Shown: positions 24,298-36,181 of the stretch, piece after piece | Layout: the number at the start of each line of letters is the position of its first letter | How positions within the stretch are numbered: position 1 is the stretch's first letter | Source: Apostichopus japonicus | Taxonomy: Eukaryota > Echinodermata > Holothuroidea > Aspidochirotida > Stichopodidae | Direction of reading: 5' to 3' | NCBI RefSeq assembly: GCF_037975245.1 | Contig: NC_092577.1 | Coordinates: 13,319,513-13,383,512, forward strand | Length of the DNA: 64,000 nt | Position numbers and translations under genes: made by a program | The notes under the pieces: generated by a model | Database searches by the model: none | What the model saw: only the letters and a program-made list of their open reading frames with translations | What the model was told of the DNA's origin: nothing

Positions 24298-25324
24298 TTT
24301 GTGTTCAGTTTGGTATTCAACAAACTCTAAATCTGTTAAAAACAAAACATAATACAAAGAATATTCATTACCATTGACGATATCGACAAAATTTAATGTC
24401 GTAACCTCTATGTGAATTGGCGAGTCACATGTGATATTTGCATATATCATTCAGTGACGTGCACTCTCGGAGGGAGGGGGTGGGCCGTCTCCCCGCCTCC
24501 ACCGTCAGTTGGGAATAAAACGTCCAGTAAGGTGATTTGTTGAGATTCAGTCGGGGACGAATTGGACTACTTCTCTATAGACATAGGACGCCCTTCCGTG
24601 ACCGTTCATACCCAAGATTGCGTACGTACGGTATATTTGTTTCTGTACTCAGGCGCGTATCCAGGATTTTCTAATCCGGGGGGCGCGATTTACTATCTAA
24701 GCCGAGCGCCACCATCGGTTGGCGCGGAGCGTACAAGAAAATTTCTGGTTTTGATACCCCCCAGATCACCGGAAATGGCACTTCTCGGGCTTGAAAATGA
24801 CCAACCAGATGTACACTTTTGCCTGAGAACCGCAGTATTTCCCAAAAGTTTTGTTCCATCCATAACCTTTTTGAAGATTATTACCAGTCACACATCATGT
24901 TCGACCTCATTGCATGTCCTATGGATCATTGCTTTTGTAGGTGATTCTACGTCACGGCCCACAATATCCGAAAGCCCCACTTTTCAAGGTTTTAAGCCCA
25001 TTATTTGTTGAGAATTTGAAAATTCACATTTCTCGTGAATAAAATCACTTCAGAACATACCCATAATGTTGCACAAAATTCAATCTATGGACAACCAATA
25101 TAGAAAAACCTCCTTGAACCCCTAACAGACAGGTCAAAATTGCACGAGTAGAGGAAAGTATGATAAAGAATGTTGGTCAGGAAATTTTCGAAAATTCCGA
25201 CACAGTTAATTTATTGGTAGAAATATTAAAACCTCTTATAATGGCTATTATAAAACTGCGTTGAAGGAAATGAAAAATAGCAGATATTTCCGACATCAGG
25301 TATATCGAAACCGAACACTACACA

Positions 25325-25812
25325 CATAGGCGTAGGTCCCGTAGGAGGCGGGGCTGCAGCCCCCCCCCCCCCCCCGCAACCAAATTTTCCCCATTTTTTT
25401 CTGGCACCTACTGAAAGAAAAATAAATAGCAATGAATAGCTTAAAAATTATCTCCTTGGTAATTAAAATAAAGTTCTTAGCTTGGCCGATATTACTACTG
25501 TAAAAGAGAGTTGTGACATAAATGGATCTGTATGCTTTTTCTCCATCTACATAAGACATTTCGTTGTTTACATTAGAATCCGGCGGTATACATCGCATGC
25601 CATCGTTTACCGTACGGTCCGTGAAAGTTGCACAGTTTCTGTGCAACTTTCACGGACCGTACGGTAAACGATGGCATGCGATGTAATAACCGACGCTTGC
25701 TTATATGGTTTTGGCATCGATATGTTGAACGCGCGCGATGCGCGCGAAAAATTTGGCTTTTTTTCGGGCAAGTCATTACAGCCCCAAATCCAATTGGGCT
25801 CCTACGCCTTTG
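25325..25812. mobile_element. hAT-like non-autonomous transposon with an internal hairpin
   Basis: A perfect 8-bp duplication ACTACACA flanks it (25317-25324, 25813-25820). The ends are CATAGGCGTAGG and, inverted, CAAAGGCGTAGG. It is 488 bp with no transposase. Its interior matches the element at 38732 (shared GGGCACCTACTGAAAGAAAAATAA-type left part, GGCATGCGATGTAATAAC and a CAAATTGGGCTC right end). It differs by a perfect 45-bp-arm inverted repeat in the middle. Confidence 0.88.
25591..25683. repeat. Perfect inverted repeat, 45-bp arms, 3-nt loop
   Basis: The left arm 25591-25635 starts CATCGCATGCCATCGTTTAC. The right arm 25639-25683 is its exact reverse complement, separated only by TTT. 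The sister element at 38732 keeps only the right-arm side (GGCATGCGATG then TAATAAC), so the hairpin arose in this copy or was lost in the other. Perfect identity implies a recent origin or active correction. Confidence 0.95.
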
Positions 25813-26476
25813 ACTACACACATAGACAGTTTTTGGGGCTGTTCATCCTGGAACATGCATTTCAATGCTCACTGATATGATGTTATATCCGCTCTTTGCT
25901 TTACAAATTCGAAAAGGCGTGTAGCGAGTAATTGCCAAGGGAGGGGCGAAGCCTGTCGGCAAACTATCTAAGCGAAGCGCCACCATGAGTTGGCGCGAAG
26001 CGTACAAAAAAATTTTTGGCCGAAAACGCCTCCCAGATCGCTGGAAATGACACTTCCCAGGCCTTGTAAGTTGCATCTAAGCATGTCTATTTTGAAATTA
26101 CTAGCGATGTCATAAAGAAAATTTGCTCGGGGGGGGGGGCGGTCGCCCCTTCCCGAAATGCGTCATGTTCCCCGACGACTCGGTCGAGTTCAAGACCAGC
26201 CAGAGTTGGTTCCATATAGCACAATTGTACAATTGTTTAAGGCGTCCATACACACACACGCGTTATGATAGACCATATATAGTATTTATATAGATACTTT
26301 AGTGAGAGAGGAAAAATGGAAACGTCAAAAATGGAGTTGTCGGTGTAAGGGGTAGGGTAAGGCGCACACCCCCTCCGTAATCCTTGATCTGTCACTGGCT
26401 ACCCTGTGTATATAGTAGGGATCAGCGCTTTAACTATGACTGTTCCTCTTTCTCTTCCCGAGGTCTTGGCTATCTT

Positions 26477-26625
26477 CTACTCCCCCCCCCCTTTTTCTCC
26501 TTTTTCTCTTTTTTTTTTTTTTCTTTTCCCTTCCTTCCTCTCCTCCTTTCCTTTTTTCCCCCCTCCTTTTCCCTTCTTTCTTCTCTTTTTTTCTCTCCTC
26601 TTTTCCTTACCCGGGGGGGCGCGCG
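26477..26625. repeat. Pyrimidine-rich low-complexity tract
   Basis: A C/T-only stretch, with runs of C and T, that produces spurious Phe/Pro/Ser frames on one strand and Lys/Gly/Glu frames on the other. Confidence 0.9.
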
Positions 26626-26699
26626 CCCCCAACGCCCCCCTGGATACGCACCTGGTACTCGTGGTTAGCAATGTACAAATCATGTATACCCTGGTCCCT

Positions 26700-28285
26700 G
26701 TGCTAGTACTCATACTAATCTATATACATGTGTAAGGACTTGAGTTTTGCACACGACACTAAATGGACCGAAGCAGTTAACACTGCCATTTCAAGTCATC
26801 CACTAAAACAATTAGGTTCAACCATGCAAGGTTGCCATTTTGAAGGCTTCCACGAGTTACAATTTAGCTACAAAATGAATCCCAAAAGTTACCAAAAACA
26901 ATAGCATCCTTTTGTTACTCTCCCAGCCATGTGTATTATTATTATTATTTGATTTTTTTTATACATAATACATAAATAGGTAATGAAATCGGCGGAATCA
27001 AATGGTATTCCTTATTAATTGTATTTCCCTTGTTTGTAATTGTTTTAACTTTAGCTATCAAGACCCTCCAGTGTTCCTCATGAAGAGCATAGTTAGCCCC
27101 TGGTGTTAAAATCGGGGGAGGGGGGGGGGTGTAAACTCGACCCTTTGTAGGGTGGTTTTTTGAGTGTCATAAAAATTCGGGGCAAAAATAAATAAATATA
27201 CCAACATTTTGCAACTTATTGCTCGCTTAAGTCAATTATAAACAATTATCAAATGTGAGGGGGATACCTTCTCCCCTATAGGCTCCTCTGACGCAGTTTA
27301 AAAAGTGCCCCACTGTATACAGGGTCGCCAAGAAAATCAAATACAAAATTGGATACCCCGAACAAGAAAAACAAGTTGGATACCCACGGGTGGCAGTTAC
27401 ATTTTTATTGTTTATATAATCCAGGGAACAAGACAGTCCCGCTAGTAGGGGCACTATGGTTCATCCTCGGATCCATGGATGATGGACAGGGGTAGAGATG
27501 CCCACTCTCTGTTCAACCCCCAAATCGCACAAACTTGCGTGTAGACTTTAATTATAGACCTGATTAGTCACTGAACGCCAACCATGTTCCGTTTTGATAC
27601 TGATGTTTGATTTCGCCAGACTAGAACACACACACACACCACTATATATTCGAGCAGGCTTTAACGACCTTATGCAAAGCTACCCACCCTGTTTTTTACT
27701 ATCCTGGATTCGCCCCTGCTGTTGAAGGCATATAGACTGATATAGAGAACATTACTATTAGAATTTTAAATTAAAACAAAAATGAACCTGTATGTACTAT
27801 TGTAGACTTACGTTAATTAGAGAAGAGTTGAAGATAGTATGAAACTGTTCACTGCATGGGCCTCGATCATGAATGTTCATCTATAGCATAGCTGGTATAG
27901 GCTATTGATTGATTCCGAATAGTGGAATTGATTCACTCGTTGAGAACATGGACGAATTTGACAAGTTTTAGAGTGATAAGAATGATCACCTTCTATATAT
28001 ATGAATTCCCCCCCCCCCCCCCCCACTTGTCGAAGAGTGGCTTTGAAGCACAATTATTAGGATTAGACTTTTAGGAAACGAAATTCCTCAGTAAAATGAG
28101 AAGTGATCCTGGGGAATTCTCAAAGAATGATTTTCAACTCTTTCAGAGGTAGATGTAATAGCTATAGGCCATGGATTAGAGATCAAGCGAAAACACATCC
28201 TGTTCTTTATCTTTTTTTACCAATTACAAAAAGAGTACTATGTGTCGACGACTGCCAAAGAGAATAAATAAATGAAAATAATAAT

Positions 28286-28366
<81 letters not shown>

Positions 28367-29326
28367 TCCGTGAGGCTCCTTCGTATGTCGTTTTAAAACA
28401 CAACCCGTAACCCCCCGCCCACAACCCCCCCCCCTCCCCCTTACCTATACGTCCTCCCCGTTCTCTCAATGAAAAACGGTCATGAAACACCGGTCGGACA
28501 ATATCATCCATTGAAGCTGCACGTTCTGTACTTTATTAACATTATTCAAAGCAGTTGTGAACATGTTATCTGCTATGAAAAATTCAGCAAACGGCTTTAT
28601 CAATCAATGTTTCTCACACAATTCTCTAGAAAATAATGAAAGGCACCAAAATTCGTTATAATAATGTTATTAGGCTTTGCTTCACCATGACACACAGTGC
28701 CAGACTGAACGCAACCCGACCCAACATAATCGACGTGAATGCCTTACAACTCCCTCCCCCCCCCCCACACACACAAAGAACATACGCAGGAGTATCTTTG
28801 CAGGGGTGGGCTGGGTGGTGGAATCGTTGAAAGCTGACCTTAGCTCGTCAGCACGACACAACAGGCATTTAAATATGACACCTGAGAGGGGGTTCTGGCA
28901 AGGTCGATGGGGGATGGGGGGGGGGGTAAGGATTGATATTCGCGAGGAATGTTTGCCCCTTACTGTAGGTCTTCATAAAAAATACCCAGACATAAGCTCT
29001 AATTTGCCAACTGAAAAGACAGTGGCTGCCACTCTGACACCACGATGAGGTCAGCTTTGAGGGACTTTTGGTCAGAGAACTTTCTTTAAGAATGACAACA
29101 CACTTTTCTTGGTCTCTGTATTTATTTCTCGTTCATGATACATACAACTTTGAGAAGTAAAACTGTCAGTAAATAGTAACAAGACAACAATGGCCCTGGC
29201 TTGAAATCTTTATGAAAAGACTAGAGGTACAGTAGTTGGACGGAATGTTTAAATAAAAGGCAGGTCCAGGAAAGGCAAGAACGTTTGGTCGAACAGTTAT
29301 AAAGTATATGAATACAATAATTTATC
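26700..29326. other. Intron 1 stretch with simple repeats only
   Basis: No gene or exon is supported. It contains a poly-G run near 27118, an ATCCTGGATTCGCCCCTG string (near 27702-27719) that resembles a hAT-like right end, C-runs near 28008, the (TA)n tract at 28289-28362 and G/C runs near 28920. Confidence 0.5.
28289..28362. repeat. (AT)n microsatellite
   Basis: An uninterrupted AT dinucleotide run of about 74 bp. Confidence 0.97.
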
Positions 29327-29632
29327 GGTGACATCCCAATGTTCCGACGTATCTATGTTCCGACGAAAAGAAAAAAATTATCCAAAAAATGTGTTTGTAC
29401 CAAGAAAAGCAGTTTTCTGGCCCTAATATTTTTGTGACCAAATTTCTTTTGGGACTTTTTTTTTGGACCAACATTTTTTCGGACCAAAAAAAATGTGACC
29501 CAAAGTTTGTTTTGACCCAAACAGTGCTTGTGACCGAGAATTTTCCCGAATTATTTCATTTTGTCGGAACAAAGAGACGTCGGAATATAGAGACGTCGGA
29601 ACATAGAGACTTCGGAACATACAGATATCACC
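29327..29632. mobile_element. MITE-like element built of TGTTCCGACG repeats
   Basis: The left end reads GGTGACATCCCAATGTTCCG and the right end, inverted, GGTGATATCTGTATGTTCCG. Towards the inside both repeat (A)TGTTCCGACGT.TCTAT, two units on the left and four on the right. The interior is a T/A-rich run of GACCAAA/TTTGGTC-like motifs. At 306 bp it does not encode a protein. The flanks show no convincing duplication. Confidence 0.7.
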
Positions 29633-29689
29633 CTATATAAATATAAGAATATATATATGCTCCCAGCAAAGCACATGTGCCTTTATCTT

Positions 29690-30370
29690 ACAGCGGTAAA
29701 CTATGGTTAAGTTAGCCTAAGGGTAAACTTTGTAAATTACCACAGTATAGCCCTATATAGAATAAACTTATGATACATACTTATTTACTTAACAGAAACT
29801 GTACATAAAAAATATACTGAAAAACTGTTTACTTTATATTGTAGTCATGCATGCTTTGACTGCAGCATATATATAGACCAAATATGGTGCATATAAATAG
29901 TATACCATATACATACGACATCATGACATATAGTATGAGTTGCTTTGTTGTACGTTTCAACTAGCCCAATTATGATACAATCCACCAATGGGTGAAATTT
30001 AAGGTAATTTGTGGTGTACTGATAATAATTGAGACAAGTTGGGAAAACTATTGTGCAATTGGGATACAACTCTGGTAAATTTAGGGTAAAACTGTGGTAC
30101 AACTAGGTAAAACAATGGTACAATTAGGGTTAAAACTTTGGTACAGCTATTGGGTAAAATTGTGGTTAATTAGGGTAAAACTATGGTAATGCCATGGTAC
30201 ACATAGGTTAAATTTTGGATAAAAACCATGGAGAAGATGAAATAGAAAATGATAAAAACTATGGTAAAACTGTGGTAAACCGCATCAATAGGACAAAATA
30301 CCCTAGTCAAATTGTGGTATTGTACCATAACTTTACAATGGAAAAAAAGGTGGTATTTTTCTGTGGTTAG
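29690..30370. repeat. Degenerate ACTATGGTAA-type repeat block
   Basis: From about 30005 the + strand repeats short units of the form (T/A)GGGTAAAACT.TGGTAC. Related units, some inverted, occur at 29696-29750 and 30290-30360. This looks like another short-motif element whose arms are made of the same unit. Boundaries are approximate. Confidence 0.55.
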
Positions 30371-30869
30371 TATGAGGAAATTTCTCCTAGACTTAGCATC
30401 ATCTTCGGAGCTTGCATTATGTGAAGATGAGCATTTCTGCTCCTATTTCAGGGCTAAAGTAATATATTGACTATGCGGTGTGTACGCTTTATTTTGACAT
30501 TGGCGTTTTCCACGAACTAAAGTAATGTACATCATTACATGTATACGCAGAGCCAATGTCATAACATCTGTATATATTACACAACGCTATGCTTTGCCGT
30601 ATGTTAATAAATTGATTGTTGGGTAGACTATAGTGCATTTCTAATCTCAAATTCGGTATCAATGAAAAGAGCATAGTCTAATCTAATTTTACCAAAAGTG
30701 TGCAGTTTTCGCCAGTAACGAAGTCAACCTACCGCAAATTTAATAGCACTTTTTGGAGCCATGAGAAAAGGCGCCAAATTCAATGGAGATTAATCCGAAA
30801 ATACAACAAAAATATAAATGTTTACTGTTTTATTACCAAAAATAAATTTTAATATGTAAAAGTAAGATG

Positions 30870-30906
30870 GCCTGACGTTTCGATCCTAGTAGGATCTTCT
30901 TCAAAG
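30870..30906 (-). ncRNA. Hammerhead-ribozyme-like motif of a Penelope-like element
   Basis: On the minus strand the order is: TTTGAAGAA, a stem of GATCC and GGATC around TACTA, then GAAAC and GTC. This is the layout of the minimal hammerhead motifs carried in the terminal repeats of Penelope-like retroelements (conserved core CUGAUGA...GAAA, stem II between). The GAAAC side and stem II are intact. The CUGAUGA box is changed to TTTGAAG, so self-cleavage is doubtful. No Penelope reverse transcriptase was found nearby, so this is probably a terminal-repeat remnant. Confidence 0.55.
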
Positions 30907-31631
30907 GCTAAATGGCAAGTAACAGAAGGGACAAAAACACACACAGAATACAGACAGATTATATGAGCATGGTGAACACAAATATATATATGTAAGGGGA
31001 TTAGTAGACAAGGGTAGGAGAAGAAAGAAAGAAACCAACATGTGAAGAGGAGAGGTAGGAGGTTAACAGTGGAGGGATAAAGAGAATATTAAGGGAAGGG
31101 GGTATAGGGAAGAGGACAAAGACAGAAAGATGTGGAGAAAAATAACTGTTGTGAGGATCAACTGACCGCGTCATTGCGGTTAGCGGCGCTTCCAAATCAA
31201 ATCAAAGGGAGTTAACCCCTGGTCGACCTCGCGAGAGGTCCTACTGGGGGATAATAAGGTTGTTTTCTTTTAATATAATACACAGTTTTTTTTTGTTTTT
31301 TTTCTTGGGAAAGTCGTCTATGTTCAGTCAAGGAGTTGCTGGTAAGTGAAGTCTTATATAATAACATTGTATAGATAGCCATAAACATTCCCGAGGTCGG
31401 AGTGAAAGAGCCAATAATTATAAGGGAGGGATTAAGGGGAGGAATTTTTAAAGGGGAGGAATTTCTAAGTATTGAGGATTTTGGAGACGTAGCGGTTTCT
31501 CTTGTCTGGGTAGGAGTGGTTGCTACTTTGTCGGATTTTTTTTGTTTTGTTCTTTATGTATAAGGATACCTGGAGTCGGAGGCTAGACCCACTTATAGGA
31601 ATAAAAAGGATTTTCTATTGGAATAATACTG

Positions 31632-31993
31632 TAAAGGGTGGGAAGACTCGCGCAAAAAGAAACGTCTAATGTCGGTAATATGACCTTGTTTCGAATGAGG
31701 TGTAACAGAAGTGTTAGACAATACCGTCGATCCCACAAAATACGCACACAGCTTGCTACCGTCAGTAATAAGACACTAGTGTACAGTCAGTACATACAGC
31801 TGCGGTCAATACCCACAGCACAGTGTACAAACGATAAAGCGATGGACATCTCAGGTCCAGCTAAATATAACAAGGTATCACGTTTCATTACTGTCTGCAG
31901 TTTGTAGCGACAAGCAGAAAACTCCACTTGCAAGCAATGAAAAGTTAACTTTTTCAGAGCGCGGCACCCGGTTTGGGGCGAGTCTTCAATGCC
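31632..31993 (+). mobile_element. TTAA-type MITE, copy 1
   Basis: One of four copies (with 38084, 39249 and 41042) of a 300-365-bp element. Its ends are (T)TAAAGGGTG.GAAGACTCGC and, at the other side, GGCGAGTCTTCAATGCC. It shares TTTCGAATGAGGTGTAACAG, the CACACAGCTTGCTACCGTC region and AACAAGGTATCACGTTTCAT with the other copies. Here the terminal TTAA is eroded to GTAA. Confidence 0.8.
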
Positions 31994-32186
31994 ACAGTTT
32001 TGAATACAGAAAGGTTTTGGTTATTTGGGAAGTGAGTTGTTGCGACTTTGTATTTCAGTAGGAGTTCTTCAATCAATGGGTCGTTCTCGAGATTGGTTTT
32101 GTATAATTTGGTGTTAAATTCTTCACGTATAGGGTGAAAAAAAAAAGATTTTGTGTTCCTAGTAGTAGTACTAGTTGAGTCTCGTC

Positions 32187-32428
32187 CATCCGACATGCTC
32201 AGTGATTAATCTCCGCCACGTATCACGATCTTGTGTAAGATTTGTTGCTTCCTCGATATTCTTAATGTTAACGTCCTTATATTACTTTTTTTCCAAGTAA
32301 GGTAGTCCCGGGCCTTCCTACTTGTTTAGCAGTATGTCTCAATGCTTCTCTTAAAGCAACCTTTGCTGAAGCGTCCTCGTGGAGTATTGGTACATGACCG
32401 AAAAATCTCAATCTTCTATGTGTTTCCT
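32187..32428 (-). pseudogene. LINE reverse-transcriptase C-terminal fragment
   Basis: On the minus strand, starting near 32428, the frame reads RRLRFFGHV then VALREALRHTAKQVGRPGTT. After a frameshift it continues NIEEATNLTQDRDTWRRLI (about 32275-32215). This is the characteristic tail of many non-LTR retrotransposon polyproteins (RLRWFGHVxRM, GRPxTTW, AxLAxDRxxWR). It is 5'-truncated and frameshifted, so non-functional. The clade cannot be fixed from so short a piece. Confidence 0.8.
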
Positions 32429-32877
32429 GCGCGCCTTCTTTTGTATATTCAAACATTTAAACCAGAGAGATAGGTTTAAAGCAGTTCCGCGAAATTTCAT
32501 ACTTCTGACCAAATTTTGTGGGCGGTGTGACCATACAGAGTGTCCCCCTGTACAAAGTGCCCGGGAACTATTTTAATCAGCACATTTAGTCCGGTCGGAC
32601 ATTATCTGTCGAAAACTGTGTCCCCCCTTCACAGCAAATATAGTCCGGCCGGACGAAATGTTCTGGTATAAATTGTCCGCAAAACAATTGCAATTCGACA
32701 TTCAAAAAGCAGCTATTCATTATATCAATGAATAAAGCAGATTCATACATAGTTTGATGTTTCAGGAAATAAATGATACGTTTTGCGTTGCTACCAAACA
32801 AAACTAATAGAAAAAAATTGAAAACAATTGAAAATAATTAACAAGTCTTCCATCTGTAAAAGATGTTATCATGGTTT

Positions 32878-32902
32878 TTTTTTTTTTTTTTTTTTTTTTT
32901 TT
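32878..32902. repeat. Poly-T tract
   Basis: About 25 T in a row. It could be the poly-A tail of a minus-strand retroposon, but no body was recognised next to it. Confidence 0.8.
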
Positions 32903-33864
32903 GTGATTGCTGCTATTGTATCCTCCGTATTTGATGCATGTTGTATTCGGCCACTACATTGCCAAAAAGAGTCATCTATACAGAGGGAGAGATCGCATCA
33001 ATGCTAACTTCCTCCCCCAACGGAGTGCGTTTACGGGATACGGCAGGCAACAGCTGCAACACAAGTAATTGCAGAGGTAAAAGATTAAGAACTTAAAGGA
33101 GTTCAAACCTCATTGTAGCCGTATTTTCTCAACACACAGTGGGTATACTGTGGGTAAGATTTAACAATTATAGTAATTGTTCTTTATAGGTCTACTCTAG
33201 TTGCCTAGACAACATGAAATTTCATCCTTGCATAAAGCCCAGTATCGGACGGGAACCGAGGGTGCTTTTTAAGTTGCATTCTTAACCGCCAATGCTGTAT
33301 ACAACATTCAAGCCCATACACATAATTTTGAGTGCAAGGAGGGGGGGGGGGGTGGGTGAGGAGTTTGGATAGTAAGTTATCGATTTGTGTCTTGGAGAGT
33401 AGTCTTGTTAATATCCGTGACACTATCTGTGATGAGCTCCAAAATATTTGTGTTTGCTAGTAACAACCCTGAGGTAGCCGGAAAACACTTCCCTGACCTT
33501 GAAAATGTCATCACTACCCCAACCCTCTCCGTACCGGCCTGACACCTGTTTTTTTTTACTTTCATTACCACTTTATTGTGTTTTTTTGTACACTTCCTTT
33601 TTTTTCACACGGGAACCGTCAAGGTCTTTCCCTCTCAAAATTTCCCCCCGCTCTCCCCCTTGCCCCCTAAACCCCGTTGTGATGGCCAATACGTGAAGCA
33701 AATATTCATTTGTATAGACAAATGGCATTTGAACTCAGGCACTTCCAGCGATAAAGGTTCGTTATTTTATAATTATCATTTGAAAATGCGCCCTTTAATA
33801 CCACTTCCATAACAGTTTCCAAAATAACGCGAAAAAAACCCACAACATATGATAATGTTAATGA

Positions 33865-34020
33865 TGATATAATTGTATATGATCATGTACTAAAAATTTA
33901 CGATCATGTACCAAACATATACGATCATGTACTAAAAGTATACGATCATGCTCTAAACATATACGACCATTTACTACAAACGTACGATGTACACCAAAAC
34001 AAATGCAATCATGTACTAAC
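33865..34020 (+). repeat. Minisatellite, unit about 20-22 bp
   Basis: Imperfect tandem units of the type TACGATCATGTACTAAAA(A/C)TA, about seven copies with drift toward the right end. A minus-strand frame through it gives a VHDRICL-like peptide repeat that is a product of the array. Confidence 0.85.
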
Positions 34021-34204
34021 AATGCTATGTTAAAAAAGTGGCGTCTGCATACGCGCATTGTATATACTGAATCAGGATCCAGAGGTGGGGGGGGGGGTTC
34101 AAAACACCCTCTGTATGACAAAAAAATGAAAAAAAAACAAAATAATGCTAGCTAATCATTATATAAAAATGTACTATCTATTATACATTATTTTGCAATA
34201 AGAG

Positions 34205-34319
34205 ACCTAAAAACTTACAGTGGCCAGAATTAAGGGCCTATACAGATTACCTTTAACCTTCCGATTACTTAGCCTCATTGCTTCAAATGCCACTGCCTTT
34301 ATCCACTCGGCCGCAGCAC
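34205..34319 (-). mobile_element. tRNA-Leu/Ser-like SINE
   Basis: On the minus strand GTGCTGCGGCCGAGTGG (from 34319) resembles the start and A-box of tRNA-Leu/Ser. ATAAAGGCAGTGGC follows, then a long variable-arm-like part and AATCGGAAGGTTAAAGG in the place of the B-box, which is degraded. The tRNA fold cannot close, so this is a SINE head or a tRNA relic, not a functional tRNA. Confidence 0.5.
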
Positions 34320-35579
34320 CCAAATGCACCCAAATACGGCACATGATATCATCATTTCGAGTGATTTATGTCAACTATGTCACTTTACTTATGTATACGA
34401 CGTATAGTGTTTGTATCACGCGTCGGTACTTTCTGGCCGTATAAGCAAAGCGCCCCCAGTTGGATGGGTGGCTGCAGTATATGTTGCATGACGTCATTCT
34501 CTCTACCTCTATGATCTAGACATAATCCTTTGTCTGGTTTATCTATATGCCAAGATGAGCACCTTCAAAGAGAGAAAATTCATGATCAAGGAGATATCAT
34601 GTTTTTTGGCCCACCCCCCCTGCCCCTAAAAAAAATGGGCTGCAGAATTGGTAGTTTTAGCTGAAGCGCCACTAAAATTTAATGAAAACTCTACATCAGT
34701 GTTTGAAATGGAATATTCATATTCTTGTACATATTGCATGGCTAGATATGTTTATGAAGTTTTCTTCTGCAGTGAGGTATGGCATGTAGAGAATATGGCA
34801 CACCTAAAAATAGTACCATCAGGCCTTCAAATATCTCACCAACCACAATGAATGTGAACTTGTTACATACAGTATTAGTACAACCTTCCTATAGGAGTAG
34901 TCTAGACATTTATGCAATAGTCCATTAAAATTAATTAATTGCATTTTTATATTGTCGCATGCATGCAGACAAGTCTATCTCTTTAAGCTTTAGTAATATG
35001 ATTTGATTATGCTTGTTAACATCTATGATAGGCAGAGCCGTAAAACGGTGGAAATTTATGAAATTGTTTGCAACTATTTGTAATGACAATTGGGTAAACA
35101 AAAATAGGCCATAACAACTTATGTACTTGCACTGACAACTTTGCAATAACGTTGCATAAGCAATTACTTGAGTTTTAACAACTAACCAAACGTGGTAAAT
35201 ATTTTCATGATTTGTGCAACAATCATAGATATGTTTTACCCCTACATAGGCTAGGGTTACCGTGCTGCTGTTTCGTGTCCAGAAGCAGGTATGGAAGTTT
35301 ACGAAAACATGAAAATAAAATTGCTATATAGGATGTAATGTATTAATAACCGTTCGTATAATGTGATCATCACTGTGCAAATAGAGGATACGCGTCCCAC
35401 GTGTAAACTAACATAGGCTTATAACAAAAATTATCTTTCCTTCGAAACGGCCTGGGCTAACCACCGTGACAGGCATAGTGTGTATCCTATAGTGTAAGTT
35501 ACAGACATTACCTCAGATGGTTTTTAAGAAAAAGTCGCCCAGGAAAGAACATGGGTACGAAAGCCAAAGTACCGAACGA

Positions 35580-35712
35580 CTGATCCGCTCTCAACCCCAG
35601 TCCCCTTGCATTGGGACTGTTACTGTGTGATCATCGTCGGGTGTGCATCACCATTCCCCTCGAAAGGGAACATATACTACACATGGTCTTAGCCAAAAGG
35701 CCGAGAAGCGAC
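35580..35712 (-). ncRNA. U2 snRNA-like sequence with an unrelated 3' part
   Basis: On the minus strand the first 45 nt (35712-35668) match the 5' domain of spliceosomal U2, including the exact block GCTTCTCGGCCTTTTGGCTA and the branch-site-pairing GTAGTA. I count about four differences from the standard metazoan sequence. After base 35668 similarity stops: the Sm site and stem-loops III/IV of U2 are absent. Instead there is a small hairpin (CCCC TTTCGA GGGG type) and then GTCCCAATGCAAGGGGAC, another possible hairpin. This may be a U2 retropseudogene chimera, a U2-headed SINE or a novel U2-derived small RNA. Whether it is transcribed is unknown. Confidence 0.6.
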
Positions 35713-36181
35713 CTCAGATGCCACTATGAGTATGAGCTGTCTCGATTTGGGCGAGTTGAAAAGCCCTAGATAGCAAACTTACCTTCCATTTAGGTATGTA
35801 CTAGAGTTCCATTTCGAGCCAGTCTGAAAGACTGACTTTGTCACCGTCACAGTTTCATAACGTAACTTTTATCCCTGCTGACATCAAGATCAAACCTTCA
35901 GCTACATCTGCTTGGATCTATCGTGTGGAATCATTCAAGTTTAAATGAATTGCAACTAACTGACGTCAGAAAGGTAGTGCGGTCCCATGAACCCGGAGAT
36001 TTGCTTTACCCGTGTATTACGTAATAGCTACAAGTAAGCTCGTTGCGGCCTTCTTCACATTTAAGAACGGTCGCGAACTTGTACTTCAAGTATGCGTACG
36101 GTCTTAAGAATAATGAAGACAATCCCCGTTTCGGGGTTTCTTCAAGCACTCTTGCGTTCTTAATAACTGAGTGAACGTTCG

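Larger units (their letters stand above)
24652..26655. mobile_element. Possible hAT-like composite (CAGGCGCGTATCCAGG ends)
   Basis: CAGGCGCGTATCCAGGATTT near 24652 and the inverted CCTGGATACGCACCTG ending near 26655 could be the two ends of one element. Only GTACT is shared by the flanks, so the boundary is tentative. Two copies of the CCGCGCCAACC segment lie inside in minus orientation (about 24680-24795 and 25950-26060). A securely bounded younger element (25325-25812) is nested within. Confidence 0.4.

Noticed and set aside
26384-26735. Phe/Pro/Ser-rich and Lys/Gly-rich frames
   Set aside because: They lie over a pyrimidine-only low-complexity tract.
32580-32660. Repeated GTCCGG(T/C)CGGAC palindromes
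   Set aside because: Only two short copies, without ends or duplications; not enough to call an element.
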